DNA of 64,000 nucleotides from Lachnospiraceae bacterium. GTDB taxonomy: Bacteria; Bacillota; Clostridia; Lachnospirales; Lachnospiraceae. The notes beneath the pieces are model-generated. The model saw nothing but the letters and a program-made list of their open reading frames with translations. It was not told where the DNA came from and searched no databases. This document shows positions 46,757 to 56,666 of the stretch, piece by piece. Position numbers and translations under genes: made by a program. The DNA lies in contig JAAUZE010000019.1 of NCBI GenBank assembly GCA_014804755.1, forward strand, positions 226,898 to 290,897, given 5' to 3'. Numbering within the stretch: position 1 is the stretch's first letter; every line of letters starts with the position of its first letter.

Positions 46757-48895
46757 TCACTTTCTATCCTCATCCACTTTCAGAACCGCCCCCGTATCCC
46801 TCAGCAGCCGCTGCCTCGAACACTGATCCCTGCAAAGCAGGTAGACCGGATAATCGCCACTCGGCAGCACTCCGAGCGGCAGACGAGCCACAAATCCGGA
46901 AAGCTCTATGTTTTCCTGCTCGGGAAGGACCTTGACCGCATCGGGACGATAACGCCTGAGCGTCTCCGCCTCAACGAAAGTGCCGTCCTCTTTTTTCAAA
47001 AGAATACTCATCGTATAACGGCAGTTGTCCTGCCCGAGCACATATGCCCAGCCTTCAATCTGATAAGTAGTCTGCTTTGTCAGAACGTCCATCATGTCCT
47101 TTTTGACCGCGCGGTCCACCATGACAGTCAGGCACTCGTTATACCATTCCGGCTGCACCTCGACTGCCCCGTCCATCAACCCCGTTTGGCAGCCGATTTT
47201 GTCATACTCATACTGATAATTGACCAGATAATCGATCACGCCGCCGAGCAGATTCACGCTGTAAAAAGGATCGCGCGCCATGAATTGCGGATGCCTTTCA
47301 TAGAGCAGGTCGCGCTCCTGCATCAGCCGATTTGTTTTTTCTTCTGTTAAAAGATCATCTCCGCGGCTCAAAGACTCATGATGATAGAGCACGACGTCGT
47401 TTCGCATGACCTGATACAGCCCGCGTGCAAAGAGCTTAAAACAAAAATCCACGTCGTTGAACGCAACGCGCAGTCCCTCGTCAAAGCCGCCCACCGCTTC
47501 AAACTTATCGCGCGCGACCATCATACACGCCGCCGTGACGCCGATATAATCATAACAAAAACGATTCCGCCCGTAATAATAGCTGTGAGAATCCGAATTG
47601 CGCTGTAATTTGTGCGCAGGTCCCGCCGTCAGATTTGTCACGCCCGCATGCTGGATCAGATCGGAATCGGGATATAAGAGCTTCGCTCCCACCGCGCCGA
47701 CATGCGGAAGCTGCGCCTGCCCCAGCATCTTAAGCAGCCAGTCATCCTGCGTGACCTCACAGTCGTCGTTTAACAAGAGCAGATAGTCCCCCCGCGCCTT
47801 CGACACGCCAAGGTTGATCATCTGTGAAAAATTAAATTCCATCGGCTCATAATAGTAGGAAAACGCAAACTCCCGTCCAAGATTCATCAGCCGTGTGCGA
47901 ACCGCTCCGGCGCTGCCGTTATCGATCACCAGAAGCTCATAATGCGGATACGCTTCATGCGTCCGCACGGAACGGATGCAGCGCTCCAGCACATCGACAT
48001 TATCCTTCGACGGTATGATAATGGATACAAGCGGCTTTTTCCCCGCCGCATTGTCCTTGATCTCATAAACGGGCTGCAAAATCCCGAATGCATCCGGCAC
48101 AAGCTCTCCCGCATAACCGCGCCGTTTCATCGCCTGTAAACGGATCTCACGGTAATTGCCTTGATCCTCCCACGGAAGCGCCCACGGCATACAGTCATCC
48201 GCGGTCAAAATGCGCTGGTCACTCCGATCAAGCGCCCGATATGCCAGATACTGCTCTTTCGTCGCTGATCGGTGAAAGAACACCTCCGGCACATGCACGA
48301 TCTTTTTTTCCCGCTCGCTGCATTTTAGCAAAAAGTCATAGACTCTGACCTTTCCCGCCGCGTCGTCGAGCCACAACACATCCTCATAGGATGAGAGGCG
48401 AAATGCTGCAAAGCCGCCGAAATAAGGGAACGATAACAACGTATCCGGCGAAAAATCCGGTTTCATCCACGGAGCGAAGCGCTGCTTTGCAAAACAATAA
48501 TCTTCATCCCCATAGATCATATCCCAATCCGGATGCGCCGCAAACATCGCTGTAACGCGGGATTGCGCGCGCGCGGAAAGAACGCCCGCCTGTGTATCCG
48601 CAAGGATTACGATAGGCTGCTTCACCTCAGAGAACGGACGCGCACTTGCGGCAAGCCCGTCAAAACCGATCACCACGCTTTTCTGTTTTCCTTTCGCGGC
48701 AGCAGGCTGCGCCCCCGGCAAAGCTGCCATATCGCCGACCGGCTCGCTACCATACAGCTCATCATCTTGCTTCGGTTCTTCCGATATGACCCATTGGGAA
48801 TAGCGGTCCGACTGCCTCTCTACCTCTTTATCATGCTCCTTTTTACATTGCCTGATCTTAATCTCTTGAATTGTCTGCTTTATATTTCCCGGCAT
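46757..48895 (-). CDS. Large GT2 glycosyltransferase with degenerate first domain
   Basis: The protein has 712 residues. The N-terminal third resembles the second half of a GT-A domain (MIYGDEDYCFAKQRFAPWMK, then VHVPEVFFHRSA) and lacks an obvious nucleotide-binding start. A complete GT-A domain follows (VSIIIPSKDNVDVLERCIRS, LLLLNDDCEVTQDDWLLKML, AFNDVDFCFKLF). The C-terminal 130 residues form a beta-rich domain (YQIEGWAYVLGQ, SGFVARLPLGVLPSGDYPVY). It probably lengthens the chain. ATG at 48895 with AAAGAGAA upstream; the TTG at 48934 would overlap the previous gene. The gap to the methyltransferase-kinase gene is 26 bases. Confidence 0.85.
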   Translation of the reverse strand: MPGNIKQTIQEIKIRQCKKEHDKEVERQSDRYSQWVISEEPKQDDELYGSEPVGDMAALPGAQPAAAKGKQKSVVIGFDGLAASARPFSEVKQPIVILADTQAGVLSARAQSRVTAMFAAHPDWDMIYGDEDYCFAKQRFAPWMKPDFSPDTLLSFPYFGGFAAFRLSSYEDVLWLDDAAGKVRVYDFLLKCSEREKKIVHVPEVFFHRSATKEQYLAYRALDRSDQRILTADDCMPWALPWEDQGNYREIRLQAMKRRGYAGELVPDAFGILQPVYEIKDNAAGKKPLVSIIIPSKDNVDVLERCIRSVRTHEAYPHYELLVIDNGSAGAVRTRLMNLGREFAFSYYYEPMEFNFSQMINLGVSKARGDYLLLLNDDCEVTQDDWLLKMLGQAQLPHVGAVGAKLLYPDSDLIQHAGVTNLTAGPAHKLQRNSDSHSYYYGRNRFCYDYIGVTAACMMVARDKFEAVGGFDEGLRVAFNDVDFCFKLFARGLYQVMRNDVVLYHHESLSRGDDLLTEEKTNRLMQERDLLYERHPQFMARDPFYSVNLLGGVIDYLVNYQYEYDKIGCQTGLMDGAVEVQPEWYNECLTVMVDRAVKKDMMDVLTKQTTYQIEGWAYVLGQDNCRYTMSILLKKEDGTFVEAETLRRYRPDAVKVLPEQENIELSGFVARLPLGVLPSGDYPVYLLCRDQCSRQRLLRDTGAVLKVDEDRK

Positions 48896-48921
48896 TTCTA
48901 TGTTCTCTTTTCTCTTTATTA

Positions 48922-51102
48922 TCAGCGTTTCCAAAACGCTTTATGCTTTTCCCTCTCCTGCTGCCCATGCGCGGGTGCTTCCGGATACAAGCTCTTTGCC
49001 GCCTCTTCCGTCAAAAAAATAATTCCTGCTTCCATCGTCAGCTCATTTTCACCTGACAGCTCCATACCGCTTATGTTGACGGTCAGATTCGGATCGTTTG
49101 TGGTAAATACCATTGCGCCGCCCGCCGCCTGAACTCCGTTCGTGGAAACCGCACAGTCCGGCGCCGCAGACGCCCCTTTCAATCCCGCTGTCTGCTCATA
49201 GACGCATCTGCCGTTGACACAGAGCTTCACGCCGTAAAGCATGCACGGAACGAGCGCCGGATCAAGACGAAGCGCCCGCACCTCTTTCCCAAACGGAATC
49301 CTTACGCTCACGCGGCTTCTGTCCTGATAGACATTCGGCATAAAAAAGGACCGCTCCTCCGAAAACCCGTCTCCCGTATCGACATACACCTGAAATTTGC
49401 GAAGCTGTTCCATCTCCTGTTCGGCACGCACGAGCTCCTTCACCGGCATGACAGGCTGTCCCATCTGCTCATAGAGCTGCGCCATCGACCGCTGTCCGAG
49501 CATCACGCGCTGCTGGAACTTGTTTTCCTCACTTTGCAGACACGACAGCGTTTCCGGCGCAATACCGTAACGCTGCGCGATCCCATGCGCAAACAGCCAC
49601 CGCCGCCTGATCTCCGGACCGGATGCATAAACGAACATCGCGCGCTTCGTAAGCGCTGCGCCGTCCTCCGCCTCCGAAAATGTCCATTCATAATCGATCA
49701 ACGTCCACGGCGCACGAAGCTTCGCGCTCCATCCCTTCGACACCACGGCACCGCTTTGCTCATCCGCCGTACCGCCATCCTTCGTACCGATCAGTATATT
49801 CGCAAAAATCAGATCATGGTCACTGACAGGCATATCCTCATGATACGCCGCGATCTCCTCATAGCGCGCAAGCAGCGCAAGAAACCCTTCCTCGTCGTCC
49901 CGGTAAAGGCATTCGTCCAGCGCCTCCTCTAACGTCCCGCCCTCCACATAGGCAAAACGCACGGCGTCCCCCGCCGCCTCACAGGTATTGATCTGCAGTC
50001 CGCTTCCCTCGTATTTTTCGCACAGCTTCCCATAGTTCTCTAACAGCCTTTGGATATGCGCCTGTGCCTTAGACGTATCGGGGCGCTTCTCCACATATCG
50101 GACGCCGTCCGACACACAAATATCCGTGCGGATCGCATACTGCTGTGCCCGGTCATTGGAATATTTCACATAAATCTGCTCCGTCGGCTCCCCGATCACA
50201 ACCAAAAAAGAATTGGCAAACTCCGCGTATCTGCCCTCGCGTATGAGTCCGTCATATACGTTCTTTTCATCAAAGAGCGCCATGCGTTCCCTGTCGAAAT
50301 TGCGCATATTATTAGTCAACTCTCCGACACGCGGCAGATAAGCGTCGGAGTATAGCGTCGTCATAAACTTATAATCCGGATACGGATAATAAAAATGATA
50401 CTTATCAATCCCGCAGCGCTCCATGATCCGGATGAGTCCGTCCCGCCCGAACGTGCGGACGCCTCCCCCGGCCGGATAATCCTCCAGCCCGGTAAAATAG
50501 TCCCCGACATGGTCTTCCTTACAGCCTGCGAAATATTTGAGACCGTATTGATTTTCGATCGCAATGACCATCCTGCCCTGCGGCGCGCAATGTCTGCTGA
50601 CGATCTTCAAAAAATCCTCATAGGGCGTGTCCGTATCGATATAACCCTGCCCGTATTCAAACACGCCGATCAGCAGCACAAAATCATAGTCGGTGTCAAG
50701 ACTCGGCTCAATATCCTTGAAATTGCCGATCTTGATCGTGATATTTCCGGACTCCCGATGACGGTACGCGTTGATCATACTTCTTTTTTTCGAAAGATCT
50801 ATACAGGTCACGCTGCCCGCACGCTTAGAAAGTGCGCCCGTGATGGCGCCGCAGCCCGCGCCGATCTCCAAAACCTTACTTTCACGGCTAATCGGAAGCC
50901 AGCTTACAATATTCTCCCGAAAGCGGGAAAGATGATACAATACCGGCCAGCTTTTCTGCTCCTCAATGATGCGCACAAACTCCTCCTCGGAATGATCGCG
51001 CGCGATCGCAAGCAGGGTATCCTCCACTTCGCCGTCGCAATAGAGATCCGTCCCGCCGTAAAAAGTCTCATCCAATGTTACGTTTCCGATCTGTTCTGTC
51101 AT
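48922..51102 (-). CDS. Methyltransferase-kinase-like protein, candidate WbdD-type chain terminator
   Basis: The protein has 726 residues. Residues about 60-200 are a SAM methyltransferase (SKVLEIGAGCGAITGALSKR, CIDLSKKR, VLLIGVFEYGQ). Residues about 305-475 look like an aminoglycoside/choline-kinase-type phosphotransferase: a Lys in VRYVEKRP (339), a hinge-like VEGGTLEEAL, the catalytic loop DHDLIFANIL (428-437) and the metal-binding IDYEW (469-473). A helical, coiled-coil-like part (about 525-580) and a beta-rich C-terminus follow. This order (methyltransferase, kinase, coiled coil) is that of WbdD, which caps polymannose O-antigen in E. coli. It sits next to wzt/wzm, as WbdD does. Sequence-level homology cannot be proven by eye. 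ATG at 51102 with GGAAAAGGAT. Confidence 0.78.
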   Translation of the reverse strand: MTEQIGNVTLDETFYGGTDLYCDGEVEDTLLAIARDHSEEEFVRIIEEQKSWPVLYHLSRFRENIVSWLPISRESKVLEIGAGCGAITGALSKRAGSVTCIDLSKKRSMINAYRHRESGNITIKIGNFKDIEPSLDTDYDFVLLIGVFEYGQGYIDTDTPYEDFLKIVSRHCAPQGRMVIAIENQYGLKYFAGCKEDHVGDYFTGLEDYPAGGGVRTFGRDGLIRIMERCGIDKYHFYYPYPDYKFMTTLYSDAYLPRVGELTNNMRNFDRERMALFDEKNVYDGLIREGRYAEFANSFLVVIGEPTEQIYVKYSNDRAQQYAIRTDICVSDGVRYVEKRPDTSKAQAHIQRLLENYGKLCEKYEGSGLQINTCEAAGDAVRFAYVEGGTLEEALDECLYRDDEEGFLALLARYEEIAAYHEDMPVSDHDLIFANILIGTKDGGTADEQSGAVVSKGWSAKLRAPWTLIDYEWTFSEAEDGAALTKRAMFVYASGPEIRRRWLFAHGIAQRYGIAPETLSCLQSEENKFQQRVMLGQRSMAQLYEQMGQPVMPVKELVRAEQEMEQLRKFQVYVDTGDGFSEERSFFMPNVYQDRSRVSVRIPFGKEVRALRLDPALVPCMLYGVKLCVNGRCVYEQTAGLKGASAAPDCAVSTNGVQAAGGAMVFTTNDPNLTVNISGMELSGENELTMEAGIIFLTEEAAKSLYPEAPAHGQQEREKHKAFWKR

Positions 51103-51201
51103 ATCCTTTTCCGTCCTTATTGCCCCGCCGTTCCCGTCTGCCGGCTGCTCCCGTGATTGCCGTTGTCCTACGGCATAGCCATCCCGTCAGACCTGACTGA
51201 C

Positions 51202-52506
51202 TCAGCCGCTTTTTCCTGCCCGCTCTTTCTCCGCACCGACCACGGTCACGACCGAATCCATATCATAAAATCCGACTGTATTTTTGTCCGATATGACCGT
51301 GACATTCAGCACGTCATACAGTCTGTGATACACCTGAAAATCATCCTTCTCATATCCCGTTAAGCCGAGGGAGAGCAGGTATTCGCCCCCCTGCAGCGAC
51401 ATTTTCTGCGTGAACATGACTTCCTTCGTATCCCCTGCTTTGACCGGCTCTAAAAACGCCTTCTCAAACATCGTGTTCGTTCCCGTAATCTCCGTTCCCT
51501 TAATATTCTTAAAAGAAAACGCAAATATGGGCGCAGGCAGGTCCTCATAAAAATCCGCCCGCATCGTAATATGAAATTCCGTTCCCTTGATGACTGCCGT
51601 CGCGCGCTTCCCCTGATCGTCCGTAATATAAAACTCCGTGATCTGCGCCTGCTTGGTGCCATATTCCAACAGCTCCGGGTTCTCGCCTGCGGACACGGAT
51701 TCTTCCGCCTTTTCCTCATTCATCTCATATTGTCCGACCAGCACGCGCTTATAATCGTCGATCATCTGTCTGGGCGTGCCCTCCCCAAGCTTGATGCCCC
51801 TGTCGATCAAAATAACGCGGTCGCAGTATTTTGCGATGCTGCTTAGGTCATGACTGACAAAAAGGATCGTCTTTCCCATTTTCTTAAATTCTTCAAACTT
51901 ATGATAGCATTTTGATTGAAAAAACACATCTCCGACTGAAAGCGCCTCATCGACAATGAGGATTTCCGGGTCAATATTGATTGCCACGGCAAACGCAAGG
52001 CGGACAAACATGCCGGAGGAATACGTTTTAACAGGCTGATTCACAAAATCGCCAATATCGGCAAACTCCAGAATTCCCTGCATGCGCTCCTCGATCTCCG
52101 CATTCGAAAAGCCCATCATCGTACCGTTTAAGTAGATATTCTCAATCCCTGTATATTCCATGTTAAAACCGGCGCCGAGCTCTAAGAGCGCCGAAATACG
52201 CCCGTTGACCGTCACGCTTCCGCCGCTCGGATTGAGCACGCCCGTAATGATCTTTAAGAGCGTCGATTTTCCGGAACCATTCGTGCCGATGATACCGACC
52301 GTCTCTCCCTGATAAATCTTCATGCTCACGCCGTTTAAGGCAAAATGCTCGCGGTGCAGCTTTTTCCTCGTAAGCCCCAGCGCTTCCTTCATACGGTCGC
52401 GGTTCCGGTCATACAGCTTATATATTTTTGTGATGTCTTCCACCGATACCGCAACGTCCCGCTCCGGGTTGACCGGCTGATTCTTTAAGTCCACAACATT
52501 TCCCAT
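51202..52506 (-). CDS. wzt: Polysaccharide ABC exporter ATPase with C-terminal substrate-recognition domain (Wzt-type)
   Basis: The protein has 434 residues. The ATPase part has Walker A GTNGSGKSTLLK, signature YSSGMFVRLAFAVA and Walker B EILIVDEALSVGD with FVSHD. From about residue 285 there is an extra beta-sandwich domain (QITEFYITDDQGKRATAVIK, MSLQGGEYLLSLGL, VYHRLYDVLNVTV) as in long Wzt proteins. There it binds the capped end of the polymer and decides which chains are exported. Its presence fits the methyltransferase-kinase protein encoded directly downstream. Ribosome binding site GAAAGGAA. It is 13 bases after the wzm stop. Confidence 0.92.
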   Translation of the reverse strand: MGNVVDLKNQPVNPERDVAVSVEDITKIYKLYDRNRDRMKEALGLTRKKLHREHFALNGVSMKIYQGETVGIIGTNGSGKSTLLKIITGVLNPSGGSVTVNGRISALLELGAGFNMEYTGIENIYLNGTMMGFSNAEIEERMQGILEFADIGDFVNQPVKTYSSGMFVRLAFAVAINIDPEILIVDEALSVGDVFFQSKCYHKFEEFKKMGKTILFVSHDLSSIAKYCDRVILIDRGIKLGEGTPRQMIDDYKRVLVGQYEMNEEKAEESVSAGENPELLEYGTKQAQITEFYITDDQGKRATAVIKGTEFHITMRADFYEDLPAPIFAFSFKNIKGTEITGTNTMFEKAFLEPVKAGDTKEVMFTQKMSLQGGEYLLSLGLTGYEKDDFQVYHRLYDVLNVTVISDKNTVGFYDMDSVVTVVGAEKERAGKSG

Positions 52507-52519
52507 GGCTTTATTCCTT

Positions 52520-53533
52520 TCACATTACATCCGCGAAATGCACCTTTAAGCGCTTAAAGATCAGCGCGCCGAGCGCAAACAGTAAGATCACCACGATCCA
52601 AAAATACATGGTGGAATAGAAATCCTCCCAAAACCATGATTCCTCAAATAGCGCGCTCCGATACCCATTGACGATATAGAAGATCGGATTGAGCTTAAAA
52701 ACAATCTGCATCGTCGGCGACAGCATCGTGATATTCCATAGGATCGGCGTCGCCCACATGCCGATCTGTAAAAAAATACCGATGATCTGATTTAAATCAC
52801 GGAAAAACACAACGACCGCACAGGTCGTGTAGCACGCAGCCAGCACGAGAATGAACATGCAGAAACTGAAATAAATAAGCTGCAGCATATAAATACTCGG
52901 CGCATTTCCATAGCAAAAGTATAACACAAGCATCACGCAGGCAAAAAACACATGCATGAAGGTCGCCGCAAACACCTTGATGATCGGAAGGATACTGATC
53001 TTAAAAACGACCTTTTTTACTAAATAGTTATATTCCAGCAGCGCGTTGGTGCCGTTTGAAAGCGCCTCCGAAAAGTACATCCACGGCACAAGCCCTGCCG
53101 TCAGCCACAGCACATAGGGAATCTCCGTATTCCCGATAGACTGCCTCGACTGCATGATCGTGCCAAAAACAAACCAATACAGCAGCACCGTGACGACAGG
53201 CTGCACGAGTGCCCATACCATGCCGAGATATGAGCCTGCATAACGCGTCTTAAAATCATTCTTCGCCAATTTCCAGATCAGCCGCCTGTTCTGCCACAGC
53301 TCCACCGGCAGCACCATCAGCTTATCATAAAAAGCGATAAAAAGAAATACGCCGAACACGACGATCGCCGTTGCGATGATCTTTTTTATCAACTCATGCT
53401 CCGGCTCAGCAAACTGATTCTGATGACTCCACAAAATCACTAGGAAAATCGCCCCGATCAATGTGATCAGCAAGATTCCCGTCTTTTTGGAGATGATGGG
53501 TTTTGTTCTCATATCCGTAACCCGCCTTTTCAT
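52520..53533 (-). CDS. wzm: Polysaccharide ABC exporter permease (Wzm-type)
   Basis: The protein has 337 residues with two N-terminal hydrophobic segments and an ABC2-type permease core of about six helices. Core phrases: LIWKLAKNDFKTRYAGSYLG, ALVQPVVTVLLYWFVFGTIM, LWLTAGLVPWMYFSEALSNG and RDLNQIIGIFLQIGMWATPI. Together with Wzt it moves the finished lipid-linked polymer across the membrane. The ATG at 53533 overlaps the rmlC stop as ATGA, with GGAG 7 bases upstream, indicating coupled translation. The N-terminal extension of about 75 residues with two helices is longer than usual. Confidence 0.92.
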   Translation of the reverse strand: MKRRVTDMRTKPIISKKTGILLITLIGAIFLVILWSHQNQFAEPEHELIKKIIATAIVVFGVFLFIAFYDKLMVLPVELWQNRRLIWKLAKNDFKTRYAGSYLGMVWALVQPVVTVLLYWFVFGTIMQSRQSIGNTEIPYVLWLTAGLVPWMYFSEALSNGTNALLEYNYLVKKVVFKISILPIIKVFAATFMHVFFACVMLVLYFCYGNAPSIYMLQLIYFSFCMFILVLAACYTTCAVVVFFRDLNQIIGIFLQIGMWATPILWNITMLSPTMQIVFKLNPIFYIVNGYRSALFEESWFWEDFYSTMYFWIVVILLFALGALIFKRLKVHFADVM

Positions 53534-54093
53534 TCATTGAAATTCTCCGTATATTCTTTGATACCGCCCCACTTCGTATCCTTTTCGGACTGAATCAACT
53601 CCATGCCATCGGGAATCGGCCATTCCACGCCGATATCCGGATCGTTATAGCGGATGCCGCCCTCATCGTTCGGATGATAAAAATCCGAACATTTATAGCA
53701 GAACTCCGCATATTCCGACAGCACTAAAAAACCGTGTGCAAAGCCCTTCGGTACGAAAAATTGCTTTTTATTCTCCTCGGAGAGCAGCACGCCGTGCCAT
53801 TTGCCGTAGGTCTTACTTCCTTTTCGCAGGTCCACCGCCACGTCAAAAACTTCTCCCCTGACAACGCGCACAAGCTTCGCCTGCGGATACTGAATCTGGA
53901 AATGCAGTCCGCGCAGAACGCCTTTTTTCGACGCCGACTGATTATCCTGCACGAATACCTCCTCAATGCCCGCCGCCTTGAAGTCGTTATATTGGTACGT
54001 CTCCATAAAATAGCCCCGGGCGTCTCCCCGCACTTCGGGGGTGATGATCTTTAAGCCCTCGATTTCACATGTCTCCACATTAATTTTTCCCAT
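53530..54093 (-). CDS. rmlC: dTDP-4-dehydrorhamnose 3,5-epimerase
   Basis: This is the third enzyme of dTDP-L-rhamnose synthesis. It has 187 residues and a cupin fold. Motifs: YFMETYQYNDFKAAGI, FVQDNQSASKKGVLRGLHFQ (active-site His in GLHFQ), GEVFDVAVDLRKGSKTYGKW and the PKGFAHGFLVL strand. The ATG at 54093 has GGGAGCG upstream; the longer frame to 54114 lacks a site. It is translationally coupled to wzm. Confidence 0.95.
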   Translation of the reverse strand: MGKINVETCEIEGLKIITPEVRGDARGYFMETYQYNDFKAAGIEEVFVQDNQSASKKGVLRGLHFQIQYPQAKLVRVVRGEVFDVAVDLRKGSKTYGKWHGVLLSEENKKQFFVPKGFAHGFLVLSEYAEFCYKCSDFYHPNDEGGIRYNDPDIGVEWPIPDGMELIQSEKDTKWGGIKEYTENFNE

Positions 54094-54150
54094 TGTGTAC
54101 GCTCCCTTATCCATTTATGTTTGACCCGTTTATGCGCCGCCCGTTACCGC

Positions 54151-55641
54151 TTACGGCTGTGCGCCTTCCGCGCCCGCTTCTCCTCCTGCGTTCTCCGACG
54201 CGTTTGCGTCTCCGATATCTGCATTTTCCGGATCTGTCTCTCCTTCCGGAACCACATCCGGCTCCGCTCCTTCTTCTCCCTCAGCCTCCGCTTCCGACTC
54301 TGGATCGATCTCATCATCGCCCCGCCACATCACTCCAAGATCGGAAAGGTTCAGGTTTCCAAGGTTTAAGTCCACTCGCCCCGTTACGCCGTTCACATAT
54401 CCGTGCGAGGTATACTGCCAGAACTGAAAGCTTCCCCCATAAGTCGGCTTGTCCTTGTATTCTGCCAGCCATGTCAGATAATCGGTAAGCTGCGAAGCAT
54501 CCACCCGCTCATAAAACCAGTTTTTGCTCGCATACACGCCTGCCCGATAGCCCGCATTCTCGATCGTCTCGCAAAACGCCTTTAACACAAGCGTCCTTGT
54601 CTGCACGTCAAGCCCATCGGCTCTCCCCTCGCCGCGCGCCGCGGTTTCCGTGTCGATGAACACCGGAAGCTGCACCCGATAATCCCGGCAGAGCGCAACG
54701 ACCATGCTCGCCTCCTCGACCGCCTCCACCTCATTGACTGCCTGTGTGAAAAAATAAACGCCGACCCGCACGCCCGCCTGATTGGCCTCGGAAATATTTC
54801 GCACGAAGCAGGCATCCTCAACCAAAGCGCCCGACGTATAACCGCGGTAACCGCAGCGGATGATGACAAATCCGATTCCCTGCTCCTTGACCTTTTCCCA
54901 GTCGATCTCTCCGTTAAAGCTGGAAATGTCCATTCCCATGACCGCCATATCCAGTCCGGTAAGCAGCTCCACATGCTCCGTATCATCCCGATCTTCATTC
55001 ATCTCGCGCTCCTGTGCCTCCTCGATGCGCTTATCAATCTCATCCTCGGAGACAATGAGCAGGTCAATATCCGCAATCGCCTTATATTCCACCTTATCGT
55101 TCACATGAACATTCATATAGGAAGTAGATACATGGTATCCCTCGATCGGCGCGACGGACACTCTATAATCGCCCGCGCTTAAGTCCCGGATATAGACGAT
55201 TCCGTCCCTGTCTAAGTCCTTATAGGAGCCGACGCCCTCCACCTCGATAAAAAAGGGTTCTCCCGTCACAAGCGCTCCGTCCGCATCCACGATCTGTAAA
55301 CGGAGATCCCGCTGCACGCTCGTGGCAATGAGCGAGAGACGGATGGCATTGCTGTCCACACCGGATACCCGCCGCGGTTCGTCATCCCAAAAGCTCTCGT
55401 CCCTGAGAAATGCCCGCGTATCACCGTTTAAGGTAAAATCCGCCTCGTTCTGCGCCCTCGGGTCCGAATCCGTCCCCTGCTGCGAGTTACCTGCCCCCGC
55501 CTGCCCGGGCGCATTCGCGGTTGTACTCCGTGTCTCTTCGGCAAAGCTGCCGTAGCGGTTCATCCAGAGCACAATCCCCAAAATCGCCAGCACGGATAAG
55601 GAGCAGACGATAATTGTTCTTCTGATCAACTTATAATCCAT
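54151..55641 (-). CDS. Membrane-anchored GH25 lysozyme
   Basis: The protein has 496 residues. A short basic N-terminus and membrane helix ([19 protein letters not shown]) are followed by a linker and a beta domain (about 85-200). That domain contains [36 protein letters not shown] and [16 protein letters not shown]25 muramidase domain follows (about 230-430), with [35 protein letters not shown] and FIDTET. The acidic C-terminal tail is rich in Glu, Gly and Ala. GH25 enzymes cut peptidoglycan glycan strands. The ATG at 55641 has AGAGG 6 bases upstream and overlaps the rmlA end by 11 bases. Its beta and GH25 domains match the giant protein at 57816. Confidence 0.9.
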   Translation of the reverse strand: MDYKLIRRTIIVCSLSVLAILGIVLWMNRYGSFAEETRSTTANAPGQAGAGNSQQGTDSDPRAQNEADFTLNGDTRAFLRDESFWDDEPRRVSGVDSNAIRLSLIATSVQRDLRLQIVDADGALVTGEPFFIEVEGVGSYKDLDRDGIVYIRDLSAGDYRVSVAPIEGYHVSTSYMNVHVNDKVEYKAIADIDLLIVSEDEIDKRIEEAQEREMNEDRDDTEHVELLTGLDMAVMGMDISSFNGEIDWEKVKEQGIGFVIIRCGYRGYTSGALVEDACFVRNISEANQAGVRVGVYFFTQAVNEVEAVEEASMVVALCRDYRVQLPVFIDTETAARGEGRADGLDVQTRTLVLKAFCETIENAGYRAGVYASKNWFYERVDASQLTDYLTWLAEYKDKPTYGGSFQFWQYTSHGYVNGVTGRVDLNLGNLNLSDLGVMWRGDDEIDPESEAEAEGEEGAEPDVVPEGETDPENADIGDANASENAGGEAGAEGAQP

Positions 55642-56500
55642 TTGCAACCTCTGTCAAATATTTTCCGTAATTCGTTTTCATTAAAGGTTCTGCCAGCCGT
55701 AAGAGCTGCTCTCTGTCAATAAAGCCTCTCTTATAAGCAATCTCCTCAATACAGGAGATGTACAGTCCCTGCCGCTTCTGAAACGCCGCCACAAAATCCG
55801 CAGCATCCAACAGCGCATCGTGATTGCCCGTATCCAGCCATGCAAAACCGCGCCCCAGCTTTTCCACATGAAGCGTCCCGCGCCTTAAATATTCATTATT
55901 GATACTTGTGATCTCAATCTCTCCCCGCGCGGACGGCTTCACATTTGCCGCAATCTCCACCACATCGTTATCATAAAAATACAATCCCGGCACAGCGTAG
56001 TTGCTCTTTGGCTTTTCCGGCTTCTCCTCAATGGAGATCGCCATGCCCTGCTCATCAAACTCGACAACGCCGTACTCTCTCGGATCCCTGACATAGTAAC
56101 CGAAGATCGTCGCGCCCTTATCCCGGACAGACGCACTCTGCAGCACACGGGAAAAACTCTGCCCGTAGAAAATATTATCACCCAAAACCAAAGCCACACA
56201 GTCATCCCCGATAAAATCCGCGCCGATGATGAACGCATCTGCAAGACCTCTCGGTTTGTCCTGTACCGCATACGAAAAGTTCATGCCAAGCTGCTCTCCC
56301 GTTCCCAAAAGCTCCTCAAACACCGGAAGATCCCTCTCTGTTGATATGATCAGAACATCTCTGATCCCCGCCAGCATCAATGTGGAAAGCGGATAATAAA
56401 TCATCGGTTTATCGTATATCGGCATGATCTGTTTGGAAATTGCCTTTGTGAGCGGGTACAGTCTCGTGCCGGAGCCTCCCGCCAAAATAATCCCTTTCAT
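55631..56500 (-). CDS. rmlA: Glucose-1-phosphate thymidylyltransferase
   Basis: This is the first enzyme of dTDP-L-rhamnose synthesis (glucose-1-phosphate plus dTTP). It has 289 residues. Nucleotide-binding start [17 protein letters not shown], then [28 protein letters not shown] (metal Asp), [20 protein letters not shown] and [14 protein letters not shown]. The ATG at 56500 gives the standard N-terminus; the longer frame to 56530 is rejected. It uses glucose-1-phosphate from the phosphoglucomutase at 41665. Confidence 0.96.
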   Translation of the reverse strand: MKGIILAGGSGTRLYPLTKAISKQIMPIYDKPMIYYPLSTLMLAGIRDVLIISTERDLPVFEELLGTGEQLGMNFSYAVQDKPRGLADAFIIGADFIGDDCVALVLGDNIFYGQSFSRVLQSASVRDKGATIFGYYVRDPREYGVVEFDEQGMAISIEEKPEKPKSNYAVPGLYFYDNDVVEIAANVKPSARGEIEITSINNEYLRRGTLHVEKLGRGFAWLDTGNHDALLDAADFVAAFQKRQGLYISCIEEIAYKRGFIDREQLLRLAEPLMKTNYGKYLTEVANGL

Positions 56501-56666
56501 CGTATTCCCGTTCTCCTTTCTCCGTCTCATTTTACGAAATATGCAAACAATGTGTCTGTTTTATCCCCTCATTCTTCCTATATTCCGATTCTATCCTCCC
56601 GAAAATCTACATGGATAAAACACACCGAATGGGAACGACGCTCCCGCCGTTCCCATTTCTGTATCG

